Source of the DNA: an uncultured Allomuricauda sp.
GTDB taxonomy: Bacteria > Bacteroidota > Bacteroidia > Flavobacteriales > Flavobacteriaceae
Length of the DNA: 64,000 nt
Assembly: GCF_947499585.1 (NCBI RefSeq)
Contig: NZ_CANMOO010000002.1
Span: forward strand, 1-64,000
Direction of reading: 5' to 3'
The translations under genes were made by a program, and so were the position numbers. Every line of letters begins with the position of its first letter. The stretch's first letter is position 1. Shown here in pieces: positions 28,231-37,010 of the stretch. A model generated the notes under the pieces. The model was not told where the DNA came from. It ran no database searches and worked only from the letters and a program-made list of their open reading frames with translations.

Positions 28231-30729
28231 ATGATTCAAAAATTACTTCCAAAAGTCTTAGTACTTATTTTTTTGGTTGGTACTTTTCAAACTACAGAGG
28301 CCCAACTTTTCAAAAAGAAAAAGAAAAACACCGAGCAAAAAGCAGAAACCAAACCAAAAAAGGGAGAAATTCAACCTTATGATAAGGTCATAACCAAAGA
28401 AGCAAAAACTGATGAAGGCCTTTTTCAGGTTCATCAAGTAGATGATAAACACTATTATGAAATTCCAGATTCGCTATTTAACCGCGAAATGCTAATGGTG
28501 AGCAGAATCTCAAAAACGGCCACCGGAATTGGTTTTGGTGGAGGAAAAATCAACACCCAGGTACTGCGGTGGGAAAAAAAGCCCAAAAAAGTACTATTAC
28601 GCGTGGTCTCTTATGGAAATGTTGCTGCCGATTCCCTACCTGTTCATGAGGCCGTTGTCAACTCCAATTTTGAACCTGTGCTCTTTGCTTTTAACATCAA
28701 AGCATTTAATACGAAGGATTCATTGAACTCAGCCACGGTTATTGAGGTTGATCCCATGTTTACCAAAGATGTCAATGCTATTGGCATGCCTGAATTTTAT
28801 AGAAAACGATATAAGGTAAGTCGCTTAGATGCAGAAAGAAGTTATGTGGAATCTATAAAAAGTTACCCCTTAAACATTGAAGCACGGCATGTAAAGACCT
28901 ATATGGCCAAGGCGGCACCAAGTAATCAGAGTTTGGGTTCCATTTCTATAGAAATAAATAACTCTATGATCCTATTGCCCGAAAAACCAATGAAGCGTCG
29001 CTATTTTGACGAACGTGTAGGGTGGTTTGCAAGAGGTCAAGTAGATTATGGATTGGACGCACAAGAAAGCAAAACTGTGCGTTATTTGGACCGTTGGAGA
29101 TTGGAAGTGAAAGATGAAGATATTGATAAGTACAAAGCAGGTGAATTGGTAGAACCCAAAAAGCCCATTATATATTATGTAGATCGAGCCACACCTAAAA
29201 AATGGATTCCTTTTATAAAACAGGGTATTGAAGATTGGCAAGTTGCTTTTGAAGCAGCAGGTTTTAAAAATGCAATTTTGGCCAAGGACCCACCTTCAAA
29301 AGAGGAAGATCCTGAATGGTCGCCTGAAGATGTTAGGTATTCGGTGGTTAGGTATTTGGCCTCTCCCATTCCAAATGCAAATGGTCCCCATGTGAGCGAC
29401 CCGCGTAGTGGTGAGATTTTGGAATCTGATATTAACTGGTACCATAATGTAATGACCTTATTGCGCAATTGGTACTTTGTGCAAACTGCAGCCATTAACC
29501 CAGAAGCACGTAATGTTGCGTTTAAAGATGAAATTATGGGTAGATTAATCCGTTTTGTTTCTTCTCACGAAGTAGGACACACTCTTGGGTTGCCCCATAA
29601 CATGGGAAGCAGTGTCGCCTATCCAGTAGATTCACTCCGTTCAAAGAAATTTACGCAAAAGTTTGGTACAGCACCAAGTATTATGGATTATGCTCGATTT
29701 AACTATGTGGCCCAACCAGGAGATGAAGGGGTTGCCCTTATGCCTGACATTGGTATTTATGACAAACATGCCATTCGCTGGGGTTACAAACCTATTTTGA
29801 ATGCATCTGCGGAAGAGGAAAAACCAATTTTAAACAATTGGATTCGAGCTCATGAAAATGACCCTAATTATCGTTTTGGACATCAGCAAGTGGGTGATAT
29901 CCATGACCCTAGTTCACAGACAGAAGATTTAGGGGACGATGCTATTAAGGCAAGTTTATATGGTATTGAAAACCTAAAAAGAATTGTTCCCAATTTGACT
30001 GAATGGACCACGGAAGATGGTAAGAATTACGATGATTTAGAAACGCTATATGGACAAGTAGTGAGTCAATACAGAAGATATATGGGGCATGTTTCCAATA
30101 ATATTGGTGGGGTTTATGAATATCATAAAACGGCTGACCAAGAGGGTGCTGTTTACACTCATGTGGATAAAGAACATCAAAAAAACTGTATGTTCTTTAT
30201 GCAAGAACAATTGTTCAAAACACCAGAATGGCTAATCGACCAAGAGATTTTCAATAAGATTCAATACTCAGGTTCTGTTGAACGGATTCGCGCAACACAA
30301 GAACGCTATTTGAATACCATTCTTCATTTAGGTAAAATGGCGCGTATTATTGAAAACGAAGCTATAAATGGGAATAAGGCATACCGTTTGTTAGATATGA
30401 TGAGTGATTTGCGCAAAGGTATTTGGTCAGAGACAAGAAGTGGGAAGTCCATTGATACCTATAGAAGGAATCTTCAAAAAGCGCATATTGATCGTTTGGC
30501 TTACCTAATGACTGCTGAAAATCAGAAAAAGCTTTCAGATTTTGGAGGTTATCGTAAATCCACAGTAGTCAATACTAGTCAATCTGATATTCGTTCTGTA
30601 GCAAGAGCTGAATTAAATAACTTGAAAAGAGACATTAGAAACGGAATGGGCCGTATTAGTGATCAAATGAGCAAATATCATCTTCAAGATGCGCTGGAGC
30701 GTATTGATGCTATTCTAGACCCTAGTTAA
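28231..30729 (+). CDS. Secreted zinc-dependent metalloprotease (metzincin)
   Basis: An 832-residue protein with a signal peptide (1-24, ending TTEAQ), then a basic linker, N-terminal DUF5118/DUF5117-like beta domains (about 55-300) and a catalytic domain with the extended zinc motif H446-E-V-G-H450-TLGLP-H456 and a Met-turn in PSIMDYARF. The C-terminal 250 residues are helical. It belongs to a Bacteroidota family of large secreted or periplasmic proteases of unknown substrate. It is monocistronic; I see no secretion-sorting tail at the C-terminus, so periplasmic location is likely. Confidence 0.9.
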   Translation: MIQKLLPKVLVLIFLVGTFQTTEAQLFKKKKKNTEQKAETKPKKGEIQPYDKVITKEAKTDEGLFQVHQVDDKHYYEIPDSLFNREMLMVSRISKTATGIGFGGGKINTQVLRWEKKPKKVLLRVVSYGNVAADSLPVHEAVVNSNFEPVLFAFNIKAFNTKDSLNSATVIEVDPMFTKDVNAIGMPEFYRKRYKVSRLDAERSYVESIKSYPLNIEARHVKTYMAKAAPSNQSLGSISIEINNSMILLPEKPMKRRYFDERVGWFARGQVDYGLDAQESKTVRYLDRWRLEVKDEDIDKYKAGELVEPKKPIIYYVDRATPKKWIPFIKQGIEDWQVAFEAAGFKNAILAKDPPSKEEDPEWSPEDVRYSVVRYLASPIPNANGPHVSDPRSGEILESDINWYHNVMTLLRNWYFVQTAAINPEARNVAFKDEIMGRLIRFVSSHEVGHTLGLPHNMGSSVAYPVDSLRSKKFTQKFGTAPSIMDYARFNYVAQPGDEGVALMPDIGIYDKHAIRWGYKPILNASAEEEKPILNNWIRAHENDPNYRFGHQQVGDIHDPSSQTEDLGDDAIKASLYGIENLKRIVPNLTEWTTEDGKNYDDLETLYGQVVSQYRRYMGHVSNNIGGVYEYHKTADQEGAVYTHVDKEHQKNCMFFMQEQLFKTPEWLIDQEIFNKIQYSGSVERIRATQERYLNTILHLGKMARIIENEAINGNKAYRLLDMMSDLRKGIWSETRSGKSIDTYRRNLQKAHIDRLAYLMTAENQKKLSDFGGYRKSTVVNTSQSDIRSVARAELNNLKRDIRNGMGRISDQMSKYHLQDALERIDAILDPS

Positions 30730-30815
30730 GGTTTATGTGATTTCGTAGGAATTTGAGATTGCAATTGGTCTTTTTTGGGCAAATAGTGCATTTTGTCGGT
30801 TATACCATACTTTTT

Positions 30816-30848
30816 GACCGTTTCACATCTAGAAAAGATCGTTTCACA
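30816..30848 (+). promoter_or_regulatory. Direct repeat resembling a LytTR-type site
   Basis: GACCGTTTCACA (30816-30827) and GATCGTTTCACA (30837-30848) are direct repeats exactly 21 bp apart, two helical turns. This layout and the ACCGTT core resemble LytTR response-regulator sites. It lies 60 nt upstream of the small protein at 30908. Confidence 0.4.
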
Positions 30849-30907
30849 ACATATCATAAAGATTGCTAAATGGTTTCCCTAATTTAGTAATCCCAAATCT
30901 TAGTATC

Positions 30908-31096
30908 ATGACCTACAAAATCAAAAGTCTTATCTATTTGTCCTGTTTTGTAGTTGCCGCTTTTATCTATAATGGTATACAACAGGAAGATGAGTTCCAA
31001 ACTCAGTTAAATTCTGAAGAGTTAGTTGAAGCCGACTTTGAAGACGCCAACGAACTTGACAAATCCCAGGAAAATCCTTTAGAAAAAGAAGAGTAG
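30908..31096 (+). CDS. Small membrane or secreted acidic protein
   Basis: A 62-residue reading frame starting at the ATG at 30908 (MTYKIKSLIYLSCFVVAAF), with one hydrophobic segment (about 6-22) and a strongly acidic tail rich in Glu, Asp and Gln. The longer frame from 30863 adds residues without support. No family recognised. The upstream 21-bp direct repeat suggests it is a regulated gene. Coding is plausible but not proven, given its length. Confidence 0.5.
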   Translation: MTYKIKSLIYLSCFVVAAFIYNGIQQEDEFQTQLNSEELVEADFEDANELDKSQENPLEKEE

Positions 31097-31203
31097 GTCT
31101 CCCTCTAAATTTTATTGTTAAAAGCTTTATAAATAATGTATTGGCTATTAAACCATTGGTCACAACCTATGTCCAATAACCAAATCATTAAAAGTTTAGA
31201 CAT

Positions 31204-31650
31204 ATGAAACGATTCGTAGTATTAGTGGTCGTATTGGCCACAATGAGTGCAACAGCACAAAAACATGAAGGACCTAGAACAGCAAAAAGTGCAAAGGCTG
31301 ATATGACCGCGGCCCAAATTGCAACGTTACGCACTAAAAAATTGACTTTAGCACTGGACCTAAATGAAGGGCAACAAAAACAGGTCATGGAAATCAGTTT
31401 GGAAGAGGCTGAAATGCGAAAAGCCAAACATGAAGAGATCAAGACAAAAAAAGAAGGTGGCGAGTGGAGAAAACCCACACCGGATGAACGATTTGAAATA
31501 GAAAATGCAAGATTAGACTATCAAATTGCGCATCATCAAAAAATGAAGAAGGTACTATCAGATGAGCAGTACCAAACATGGAAAAAATTGAAGCTAAGAA
31601 AGGGAATAAAAAGCAAAAAGAAAATGCAGGAGAAAGGAAGAAGAGGATAA
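31204..31650 (+). CDS. Spy/CpxP-like periplasmic protein
   Basis: A 148-residue secreted protein (signal peptide 1-19, ending ATAQ) that is almost wholly helical and charged. The segments KLTLALDLNEGQQKQVMEI and KMKKVLSDEQYQTWKKLKL are the two 'L-L-x-x-Q' type helices of the Spy/CpxP (LTXXQ) or DUF4890 group, which act as periplasmic chaperones or stress-linked adaptors. The C-terminal 20 residues are very basic (KGIKSKKKMQEKGRRG). Single gene with its own terminator. Confidence 0.75.
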   Translation: MKRFVVLVVVLATMSATAQKHEGPRTAKSAKADMTAAQIATLRTKKLTLALDLNEGQQKQVMEISLEEAEMRKAKHEEIKTKKEGGEWRKPTPDERFEIENARLDYQIAHHQKMKKVLSDEQYQTWKKLKLRKGIKSKKKMQEKGRRG

Positions 31651-31667
31651 TGTTTTTTGTTGATTTT

Positions 31668-31705
31668 AGAAGCCACGTCAGCCATGTACGTGGCTTCTTT
31701 TTTTG
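31668..31705 (+). terminator. Terminator after the Spy-like gene
   Basis: AGAAGCCACGT-N9-ACGTGGCTTCT, perfect 11-bp stem followed by TTTTTTT. Confidence 0.9.
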
Positions 31706-31758
31706 CGTCCCTAAATAATCTCCCCCATTTATAATAATTACATTGTTTCTAAATCTAT

Positions 31759-31790
31759 TACGGTAAACCATTTTGTCGTTTTATACCGTA
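31759..31790 (+). promoter_or_regulatory. Inverted repeat upstream of the SH3 protein gene
   Basis: TACGGTA-N18-TACCGTA, perfect 7-bp arms. The spacer contains CATTTTGTCG followed by TATACC, a string also present at about 30789-30806 upstream of the small protein gene, so both genes may answer to one regulator. Confidence 0.35.
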
Positions 31791-31837
31791 TATATTATAA
31801 CCTTCCTAAGAACTGTTTAATCCTTAAAATTAAAAAG

Positions 31838-32656
31838 ATGAAAGCAGTTTTTTATATTACAGTCCTTACCACTCTATTTACTTTTTCCACTATAACAGCT
31901 CAGAATGGATACAACTGTCCATTGGAAGAATGTGATTTTAAACCTGGAGAACAGGTATATCTTTTTGGCAATGATGTTAAGTTACGAGCGGCACCAGATG
32001 TTGAATCTGAAGTATTAGAACTACTGAAAATTGGAGAATGGGTAAAAATCATAGAGAAGACCGAGTTCACCTGGCCTTACAGGGGTTTTGATTCCCCTTT
32101 CTATAAGGTAAAGTATGATGATGGTGTAACCGGATATCTCTTAGGAGGTCTGTTATCTCTAGAAAAAAAGACATTGAACAGTCAGAACTATTTTTTTGCT
32201 TATTCCAAGGAAGGTAAACGTACTTTTTTAAATATAAGAAATATAAAGAATGGCACTTATATTGAAAAAAAGATTCCATTGGCCAACTCGACTATTCGCA
32301 TCAAAGCTTTAGATGATAAGGGTGTTCCCGGCCTAGATGGAATATTGCTTATTGATTATTATGCAGAAGCATGTGGTATGGAGGGAGGAGGTATTTACCT
32401 TTTTGCTCAAAACGATGAACTCACCAAAGTTGCTTCACTTTCACAAATCTCAGATGCCGGGGTGTTCTATTATTCAGAAAAATTTGTTTTCCCTTTTGAT
32501 GAAGGTGGTATTCCAGAAAAAATCCTCTTCAAGAAAGAACGCAATGAAAATTTAGATGAAGCTTCTCAATGGAAAAAAACTGCTATGGAAACCAGAATGT
32601 TGAGTTGGGTAGACGGAAAATTAGTTCCTGATTATCGAGAGAGGGTTTCAAATTAA
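31838..32656 (+). CDS. Secreted bacterial SH3-domain protein
   Basis: A 272-residue protein with a signal peptide (1-21, ending ITAQ). Residues about 35-110 form an SH3b-like domain (VKLRAAPDVESEVLELLKIGEWVKI) followed by GVTGYLLGGLL, the pattern used in cell-wall or ligand binding. The rest is beta-rich with no catalytic motif. No lipobox, so periplasmic or exported. Likely a stand-alone gene under the inverted repeat at 31759; function unknown beyond a probable binding role. Confidence 0.75.
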   Translation: MKAVFYITVLTTLFTFSTITAQNGYNCPLEECDFKPGEQVYLFGNDVKLRAAPDVESEVLELLKIGEWVKIIEKTEFTWPYRGFDSPFYKVKYDDGVTGYLLGGLLSLEKKTLNSQNYFFAYSKEGKRTFLNIRNIKNGTYIEKKIPLANSTIRIKALDDKGVPGLDGILLIDYYAEACGMEGGGIYLFAQNDELTKVASLSQISDAGVFYYSEKFVFPFDEGGIPEKILFKKERNENLDEASQWKKTAMETRMLSWVDGKLVPDYRERVSN

Positions 32657-32727
32657 AAAAATAAAAAGGCTCCTTTCTATCTATTGGAAAAGGGCTCATT
32701 ACTGTTACTTTACAACTTTTCTTTCAT

Positions 32728-32803
32728 TATCGGCTATTTAAACGATATTCATGATTATCGGTTATTTAGCCGATATTTTTAATTATCGGTTATTTTACCG
32801 ATA
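32728..32803 (+). promoter_or_regulatory. Three tandem palindromic operators upstream of satD
   Basis: Three copies of a 20-bp palindrome at 32728-32747, 32756-32775 and 32784-32803, spaced exactly 28 bp. The middle one reads TATCGGTTATTTAGCCGATA; the third has 7-bp perfect arms (TATCGGT / ACCGATA), and the first is degenerate on the right arm. The last operator touches the likely -7 region, so binding would repress satD. The helix-turn-helix at the C-terminus of SatD makes autoregulation the simplest reading. Confidence 0.8.
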
Positions 32804-32818
32804 TTTGTGCTTATGTGT

Positions 32819-33421
32819 ATGACAACCGCAATCATAACCGGAGATATTATTAACTCTCGGAAAGCAACACCAGAGGTTTGGTTACCCTATCTAAAAACGG
32901 CCTTGGACACTTATGGGAAAGAGCCTACACAATGGGAAATCTATCGTGGGGATAGCTTTCAACTGGAAATTTCGCCAGAAAAAGCCTTAGAAGCCGCTAT
33001 CTACATCAAAGCAAACGTAAAACAGAAAAAAGGAATAGATGTTCGCATGGCCATAGGTCTTGGAGAAAAAGATTATGACTCAGAAAAAATAACAGAATCC
33101 AATGGTTCTGCCTTTATAAATTCAGGGGAATGTTTTGAAAACTTGAAAAAACAGACCCTTGCACTAAAATCCAACTCAGAAACATTTGATGCTCCAATTA
33201 ATCTTATGTTACAACTTGCAGCACTTGGTATGGACAATTGGTTACCTGCAACTTCGCGAATAGTGAAAACTGCCATGGAATATCCAAATGCCAACCAAAA
33301 AGAACTGGCCTCAGTATTGGAAAAATCACAGAGTAATATTAGCGAGGCTCTAATACGGGCGGGTTTTGATGAAGTACAAAAAATGATTCAATTTTATAAA
33401 ACCCATCTCTCACAGTTATGA
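32819..33421 (+). CDS. SatD-family protein
   Basis: I start at the ATG at 32819 (MTTAIITGDIINSR), the usual SatD beginning; upstream in-frame GTG 32807 and ATG 32813 are less likely. The 200-residue protein has the family's N-terminal region with TGDIINSRK and YRGDSFQLEI, then a C-terminal winged or HTH segment (about 155-185; NQKELASVLEKSQSNISEALIRAG). SatD was named from a streptococcal locus; its biochemical role is unsettled. Its stop overlaps the DUF3307 start by 4 nt (ATGA), so the two are translationally coupled. Confidence 0.88.
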   Translation: MTTAIITGDIINSRKATPEVWLPYLKTALDTYGKEPTQWEIYRGDSFQLEISPEKALEAAIYIKANVKQKKGIDVRMAIGLGEKDYDSEKITESNGSAFINSGECFENLKKQTLALKSNSETFDAPINLMLQLAALGMDNWLPATSRIVKTAMEYPNANQKELASVLEKSQSNISEALIRAGFDEVQKMIQFYKTHLSQL

Positions 33422-34143
33422 TTCTACTTACGTTAAAACTTTTACTGGCACATTTTATTGGCGATTTTATGTTGCAGTCCAGCCACTGGGTAGACGATAA
33501 ACTTGAAAAAAAGTGGAAATCAAAATACCTGTATTGGCATATTGGAGTACACCTAATTCTCCTTTTGGGCATATTACAATTTCAACACCTTGGAATCGTC
33601 GCTATCATTATTGCCACCCATTATTTAATAGATCTGGGCAAACTAACCTTTACCAATGAAAAAAACTACCGATGGCTATTTGTTGTAGATCAAGTTTTGC
33701 ACTTACTTGTAATTACAGGAGTTATTTATTTGCTAACGCCTTTTGATATTGATTTTGAAACTCTTTTTGTAGAAAAAAATCTTCTATTCATCACTTTTCT
33801 AGTATTTGTAACCTACGTGTCTGGCATTCTAATGAGGATGCTATTAGCTCCATATATTGCAGAAATCCTAAAGGCCGAAGATCCAGATGAAGGTGGTTCT
33901 TTAAAAAATGCTGGAAAATACATTGGAATGCTGGAGCGCCTTTTTGTCTTTGGATTTATCCTGACCGACCAATGGGCCGCCATTGGATTGCTGATTACAG
34001 CCAAATCTGTATTTAGGTTTGGGGATTTAAACAAAGGAAAAAACCGAAAACTAACCGAATATGTGCTTATAGGCACTTTATTGAGTTTTGGGCTGGCTAT
34101 CCTTTCTGGAGTAGTATATAATTATCTAACTGATATCTTATAA
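33418..34143 (+). CDS. DUF3307 membrane protein
   Basis: A 241-residue inner-membrane protein with about six helices. The N-terminal 110 residues carry the DUF3307 hallmark LAHFIGDFMLQSSHWVDDK with a histidine and aspartate in the first helix and ATHYLIDLGK later (H and D again), suggesting a metal or ion site inside the membrane. Translationally coupled to satD. This pair occurs together in many Bacteroidota by my recollection; the function is not known. Confidence 0.85.
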   Translation: MILLTLKLLLAHFIGDFMLQSSHWVDDKLEKKWKSKYLYWHIGVHLILLLGILQFQHLGIVAIIIATHYLIDLGKLTFTNEKNYRWLFVVDQVLHLLVITGVIYLLTPFDIDFETLFVEKNLLFITFLVFVTYVSGILMRMLLAPYIAEILKAEDPDEGGSLKNAGKYIGMLERLFVFGFILTDQWAAIGLLITAKSVFRFGDLNKGKNRKLTEYVLIGTLLSFGLAILSGVVYNYLTDIL

Positions 34144-34144
34144 A

Positions 34145-34171
34145 AAAGGCAGACCAAATTGGTCTGCCTTT
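34145..34171. terminator. Bidirectional terminator after satD-DUF3307
   Basis: AAAGGCAGACC-AAATT-GGTCTGCCTTT, perfect 11-bp stem between convergent genes. Confidence 0.88.
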
Positions 34172-34193
34172 AAATTCCAAACACTTGGGTTTA

Positions 34194-35030
34194 TTACACC
34201 TGTACGGTTTGATTCCATATTCCTGTTGCAGCAGTTTCCTTCACATAATCCGAAAAATCTTTAGGTTTTCTACCTAAAACCTGTTCAATACCATCGGTAA
34301 TTACCTGGTTATCATCATTTCCCAAAACTTCGGTGAACAAATAATTAATTAACCATATGTAGTCCGATGGAATACCGTGTTCCTCCATCATTTTGGTATA
34401 AGCCGGTAAGGAAATTGCAGTAAATTCGATATCTCTTCCAGAGGCTTCCGCTATCTCATTGATTACCTCTTCAAAAGTTAAAAACCTGGAACCGGTCAAT
34501 TCGTAAATTTCACCATTATGCTTATCGTTCATTAAAACAGCAACCGCAACATCGGCAATATCATCTGCATCCACGTAAGGTACTTTGGCATTTGCTTGGG
34601 GCAAAGCTACATGACCCGCTAAAATAGAATCTAAAAAGAAACTTTCGCTAAAGTTCTGATTAAACCAACTGGCACGAACAATGGTGTAATCTATTCCAGA
34701 GTTAATCACTACTTGCTCGCATAACTCTGCTTCCCGTTCTCCTTTTCCAGAAAGAAGCACCAGCTTTTTAACCTCTTTTCGCTTGGCCTCTTTTACCAAA
34801 CCTTCAATAGCTTCCAAAGCTCCCGGTACCGCCAAATCGGGTTGAAAAGTGATATATATTTTGTCCATTCCCTCAAGTGCAGCAGACCAAGTTTCTGGGT
34901 TTTCCCAATCAAAATTGGGATTTTCGCTTCTTGAGCCAATGCGCACGTTTTGGTCTAGTTTTTTCAATCTTTGAACTACTCGTCGACCTGTTTTTCCGTT
35001 TCCTCCTAATACTAAAATGTTATTTTTCAT
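34194..35030 (-). CDS. NmrA-like NAD(P)-binding protein
   Basis: A 278-residue atypical SDR of the NmrA/quinone-oxidoreductase type. The N-terminal Rossmann motif is LVLGGNGKTGRRVVQRL, followed by KLVLLSGKGE and the segment TIVRASWFNQNFSES common to this group. The active-site tyrosine-lysine pair of classical SDRs is not evident, so it may be a redox sensor or a reductase. Last gene of a three-gene minus-strand operon with DUF1772 and DUF5367 membrane proteins (gaps of 24 and 18 nt). Confidence 0.85.
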   Translation of the reverse strand: MKNNILVLGGNGKTGRRVVQRLKKLDQNVRIGSRSENPNFDWENPETWSAALEGMDKIYITFQPDLAVPGALEAIEGLVKEAKRKEVKKLVLLSGKGEREAELCEQVVINSGIDYTIVRASWFNQNFSESFFLDSILAGHVALPQANAKVPYVDADDIADVAVAVLMNDKHNGEIYELTGSRFLTFEEVINEIAEASGRDIEFTAISLPAYTKMMEEHGIPSDYIWLINYLFTEVLGNDDNQVITDGIEQVLGRKPKDFSDYVKETAATGIWNQTVQV

Positions 35031-35054
35031 TCTATTTAATTTTAATGTTTATAC

Positions 35055-35546
35055 TTATTTAGTGAATCCTGCCAAAATCAATAATCCAAAAGAGATGGCA
35101 GATGTAATTGTTCTTATCAAATGCAGACGGTTCCATGGACCTTCAAACTGTTTTCGCAATTCCTTTAGTTCTTGTTCATTGCTAGCCATAAGGTCCGTTT
35201 TGTCCAATATTTCGTTCAAGGGAACATTGCCAAATATGGTTACCATTGCTACGCCTACAAAGTAGACTCCCCCTGCAATCAAGATCATCCAGAATGTCTG
35301 GGGCGCTGTAGCTTTATTTAAAATGGCAGCAAACAACGCCATTAAGAAGGGCCCAAAGAATACAATAAAAAATAAAGGGTTTAAAATGGTTCTGTTCATT
35401 TGTTGAAAGGATCGTAGATAGCCCAGATTATCCAGTTGCCCTATTCCCGGGGTTATAGCGTTTGTCCAAGTAAAGCATAGTCCTGCTGCCAAGCCGGTGA
35501 GCATTATGGCCAGAAAAAGTGTTACGGTGTTTATAGAAAATTCCAT
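35055..35546 (-). CDS. DUF1772 membrane protein
   Basis: A 163-residue protein with four predicted helices and the family features GLAAGLCFTWTNAITPG near the N-terminus and FEGPWNRLHLIRTI near the C-terminus. DUF1772 includes anthrone oxygenase-like proteins, but whether this one is an enzyme cannot be told. Second gene of the DUF5367-DUF1772-NmrA operon, a grouping that suggests a shared redox or detoxification role. Confidence 0.82.
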   Translation of the reverse strand: MEFSINTVTLFLAIMLTGLAAGLCFTWTNAITPGIGQLDNLGYLRSFQQMNRTILNPLFFIVFFGPFLMALFAAILNKATAPQTFWMILIAGGVYFVGVAMVTIFGNVPLNEILDKTDLMASNEQELKELRKQFEGPWNRLHLIRTITSAISFGLLILAGFTK

Positions 35547-35564
35547 AGTTGCTGTTTTTACTTA

Positions 35565-35963
35565 TTATCCTTGGTAATCCAACTTGGGTCTAACCATTAT
35601 GCGCCAATACAGTACGGCCACGATAATGAACTCAAAAGCAATGAACCAAAAATCAAAAGAGGTAAAAAAACTATAATGACTGCCGCCAGCGGGAATAACC
35701 GTGAGCGGAACTGTTATTAAGGCATCTAAAACCACACTGGTCAGTAGCATAATCTCACCAACCTCATAACCATGTGTTTTATCACCTTTTTTGTAGTACA
35801 AAAACATTCCTAACCACACTAGCGGCACAATAGATATGGCCAGCACAATGTTAGCTTGCTGATCCAAGTCTTCCATAAATGGCAAATAATAAGACGCCAT
35901 GAAGATGCTTACTCCAAGAACCCATATCAGGATTCCAATTAATATTGCTCTAAATACTTTCAT
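35565..35963 (-). CDS. DUF5367-like membrane protein
   Basis: A 132-residue protein with four helices. The N-terminus MKVFRAILIGILIWVLGVS fits the DUF5367 pattern. No catalytic motif. First gene of a three-gene operon; an exact minus-strand -7 box (TAGATTTG, 35996-35989) lies 26 nt upstream. Function unknown. Confidence 0.7.
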   Translation of the reverse strand: MKVFRAILIGILIWVLGVSIFMASYYLPFMEDLDQQANIVLAISIVPLVWLGMFLYYKKGDKTHGYEVGEIMLLTSVVLDALITVPLTVIPAGGSHYSFFTSFDFWFIAFEFIIVAVLYWRIMVRPKLDYQG

Positions 35964-35988
35964 ATTGCTCTAGTTTAAATTACAAGGG

Positions 35989-35996
35989 CAAATCTA
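35989..35996 (-). promoter_or_regulatory. -7 box of the DUF5367-DUF1772-NmrA operon
   Basis: Minus strand TAGATTTG, exact TAnnTTTG. The AraC gene ends about 90 nt further upstream and is the obvious candidate regulator. Confidence 0.4.
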
Positions 35997-36086
35997 GAGT
36001 TGGATAGATGGATGTATTTGTTTGAAAAGGAGGAAGATTTGTTCTAAAAGGATTTAATACTGTTTTACCGGATTAAGAAAAGTGCC

Positions 36087-36944
36087 CTATTTTCTTATCT
36101 CGCTAGGGCGAAAACCATACTTTTTAGCAAAAGCATTTGAAAAGGAACTTAAACTATCATAACCCACATGCCAAGCGGCCTCTTGTACAGTTGCCTCTTG
36201 ATTTCTAATTAAATGATGTGCTTTTGAAAGTCGTTCGTTCTGAAGATATTTGAAAACAGGTACACCAAAGAGTTCTTTAAAGTTCTTTTTTAGCTTGAAG
36301 GTGTTCAGTCCAATTTGTTTGGACAATTCCGTTAATGATGGGGGCGAGTCCAAATTATTGGAAAGAATTTCTTTCGCTTCAAATAATTTTTCCTTTTCAG
36401 AGGGTTTAATAACTTCCTTGTCCAACAAAGCAAGTTCACCAAAAAAATGCGCTATCAATGCCGTTATTTGGCTTCTAAGAAACATCATCTTGGTTTTTCC
36501 ATCATATGAAACACGAAAGATCTTATCCACTATGGATTGCATTTCTGGGGTCATCAAAAACTGTGGGCCCTCCACATAATGGTCAGATGGGTTAACCAGT
36601 TGATTCAGCATCTGGGAAAATAACTCTCCTTCTTCATTGGGCAATTTTTCAAGATTTCGTGGAGAAGTAGCAATAACAATACATTCCAAAGGCTTACTTG
36701 CAGAAACTGTATGTTCAAATTCAACCTTTTCATCCGCATAAAAGGAGAGCGTCAATCCTTTAGTATGTTTAAAATCCTTTTGTTTATCTCCATATTTGAC
36801 GGAAAGATCTACATTTCCAGAACCATAAAACGCAACCGCAATAACAGGTTCATCAAATAAACAGGAGTCTACGGTCACCTTTTCTGTGGTTGCTTCCTCT
36901 ATTAGAATGGTAAAATCATTGATATCCAATATATCTCTTGTCAT
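36087..36944 (-). CDS. AraC-family transcription regulator
   Basis: A 285-residue regulator. The C-terminal 100 residues hold two helix-turn-helix motifs (SLTELSKQIGLNTFKLKKNF and VQEAAWHVGYDSLSSFSNAF) ending in YGFRPSEIRK, a classical AraC end. The N-terminal 180 residues are a cupin-like sensor without a recognisable ligand. It lies upstream of, and on the same strand as, the DUF5367-DUF1772-NmrA operon and is divergent from the VOC gene; either could be its target. Confidence 0.88.
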   Translation of the reverse strand: MTRDILDINDFTILIEEATTEKVTVDSCLFDEPVIAVAFYGSGNVDLSVKYGDKQKDFKHTKGLTLSFYADEKVEFEHTVSASKPLECIVIATSPRNLEKLPNEEGELFSQMLNQLVNPSDHYVEGPQFLMTPEMQSIVDKIFRVSYDGKTKMMFLRSQITALIAHFFGELALLDKEVIKPSEKEKLFEAKEILSNNLDSPPSLTELSKQIGLNTFKLKKNFKELFGVPVFKYLQNERLSKAHHLIRNQEATVQEAAWHVGYDSLSSFSNAFAKKYGFRPSEIRK

Positions 36945-37010
36945 TCGTCTTATTGATATAAACTAAAAATACTTATTTTGTACCTAATCCTTGAATCCTT
37001 TAACCATCAG

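Noticed and set aside
32728-32803. Three evenly spaced repeats as a possible CRISPR array
   Set aside because: The units are palindromes with only 8 bp between them, no unique spacers of normal length and no cas genes; they sit right before satD and fit operators.
34194-35963. NmrA-DUF1772-DUF5367 genes as part of a biosynthetic cluster
   Set aside because: DUF1772 relatives of anthrone oxygenase suggested this, but no polyketide or other biosynthetic gene is adjacent; a small redox operon under AraC control is the simpler reading.
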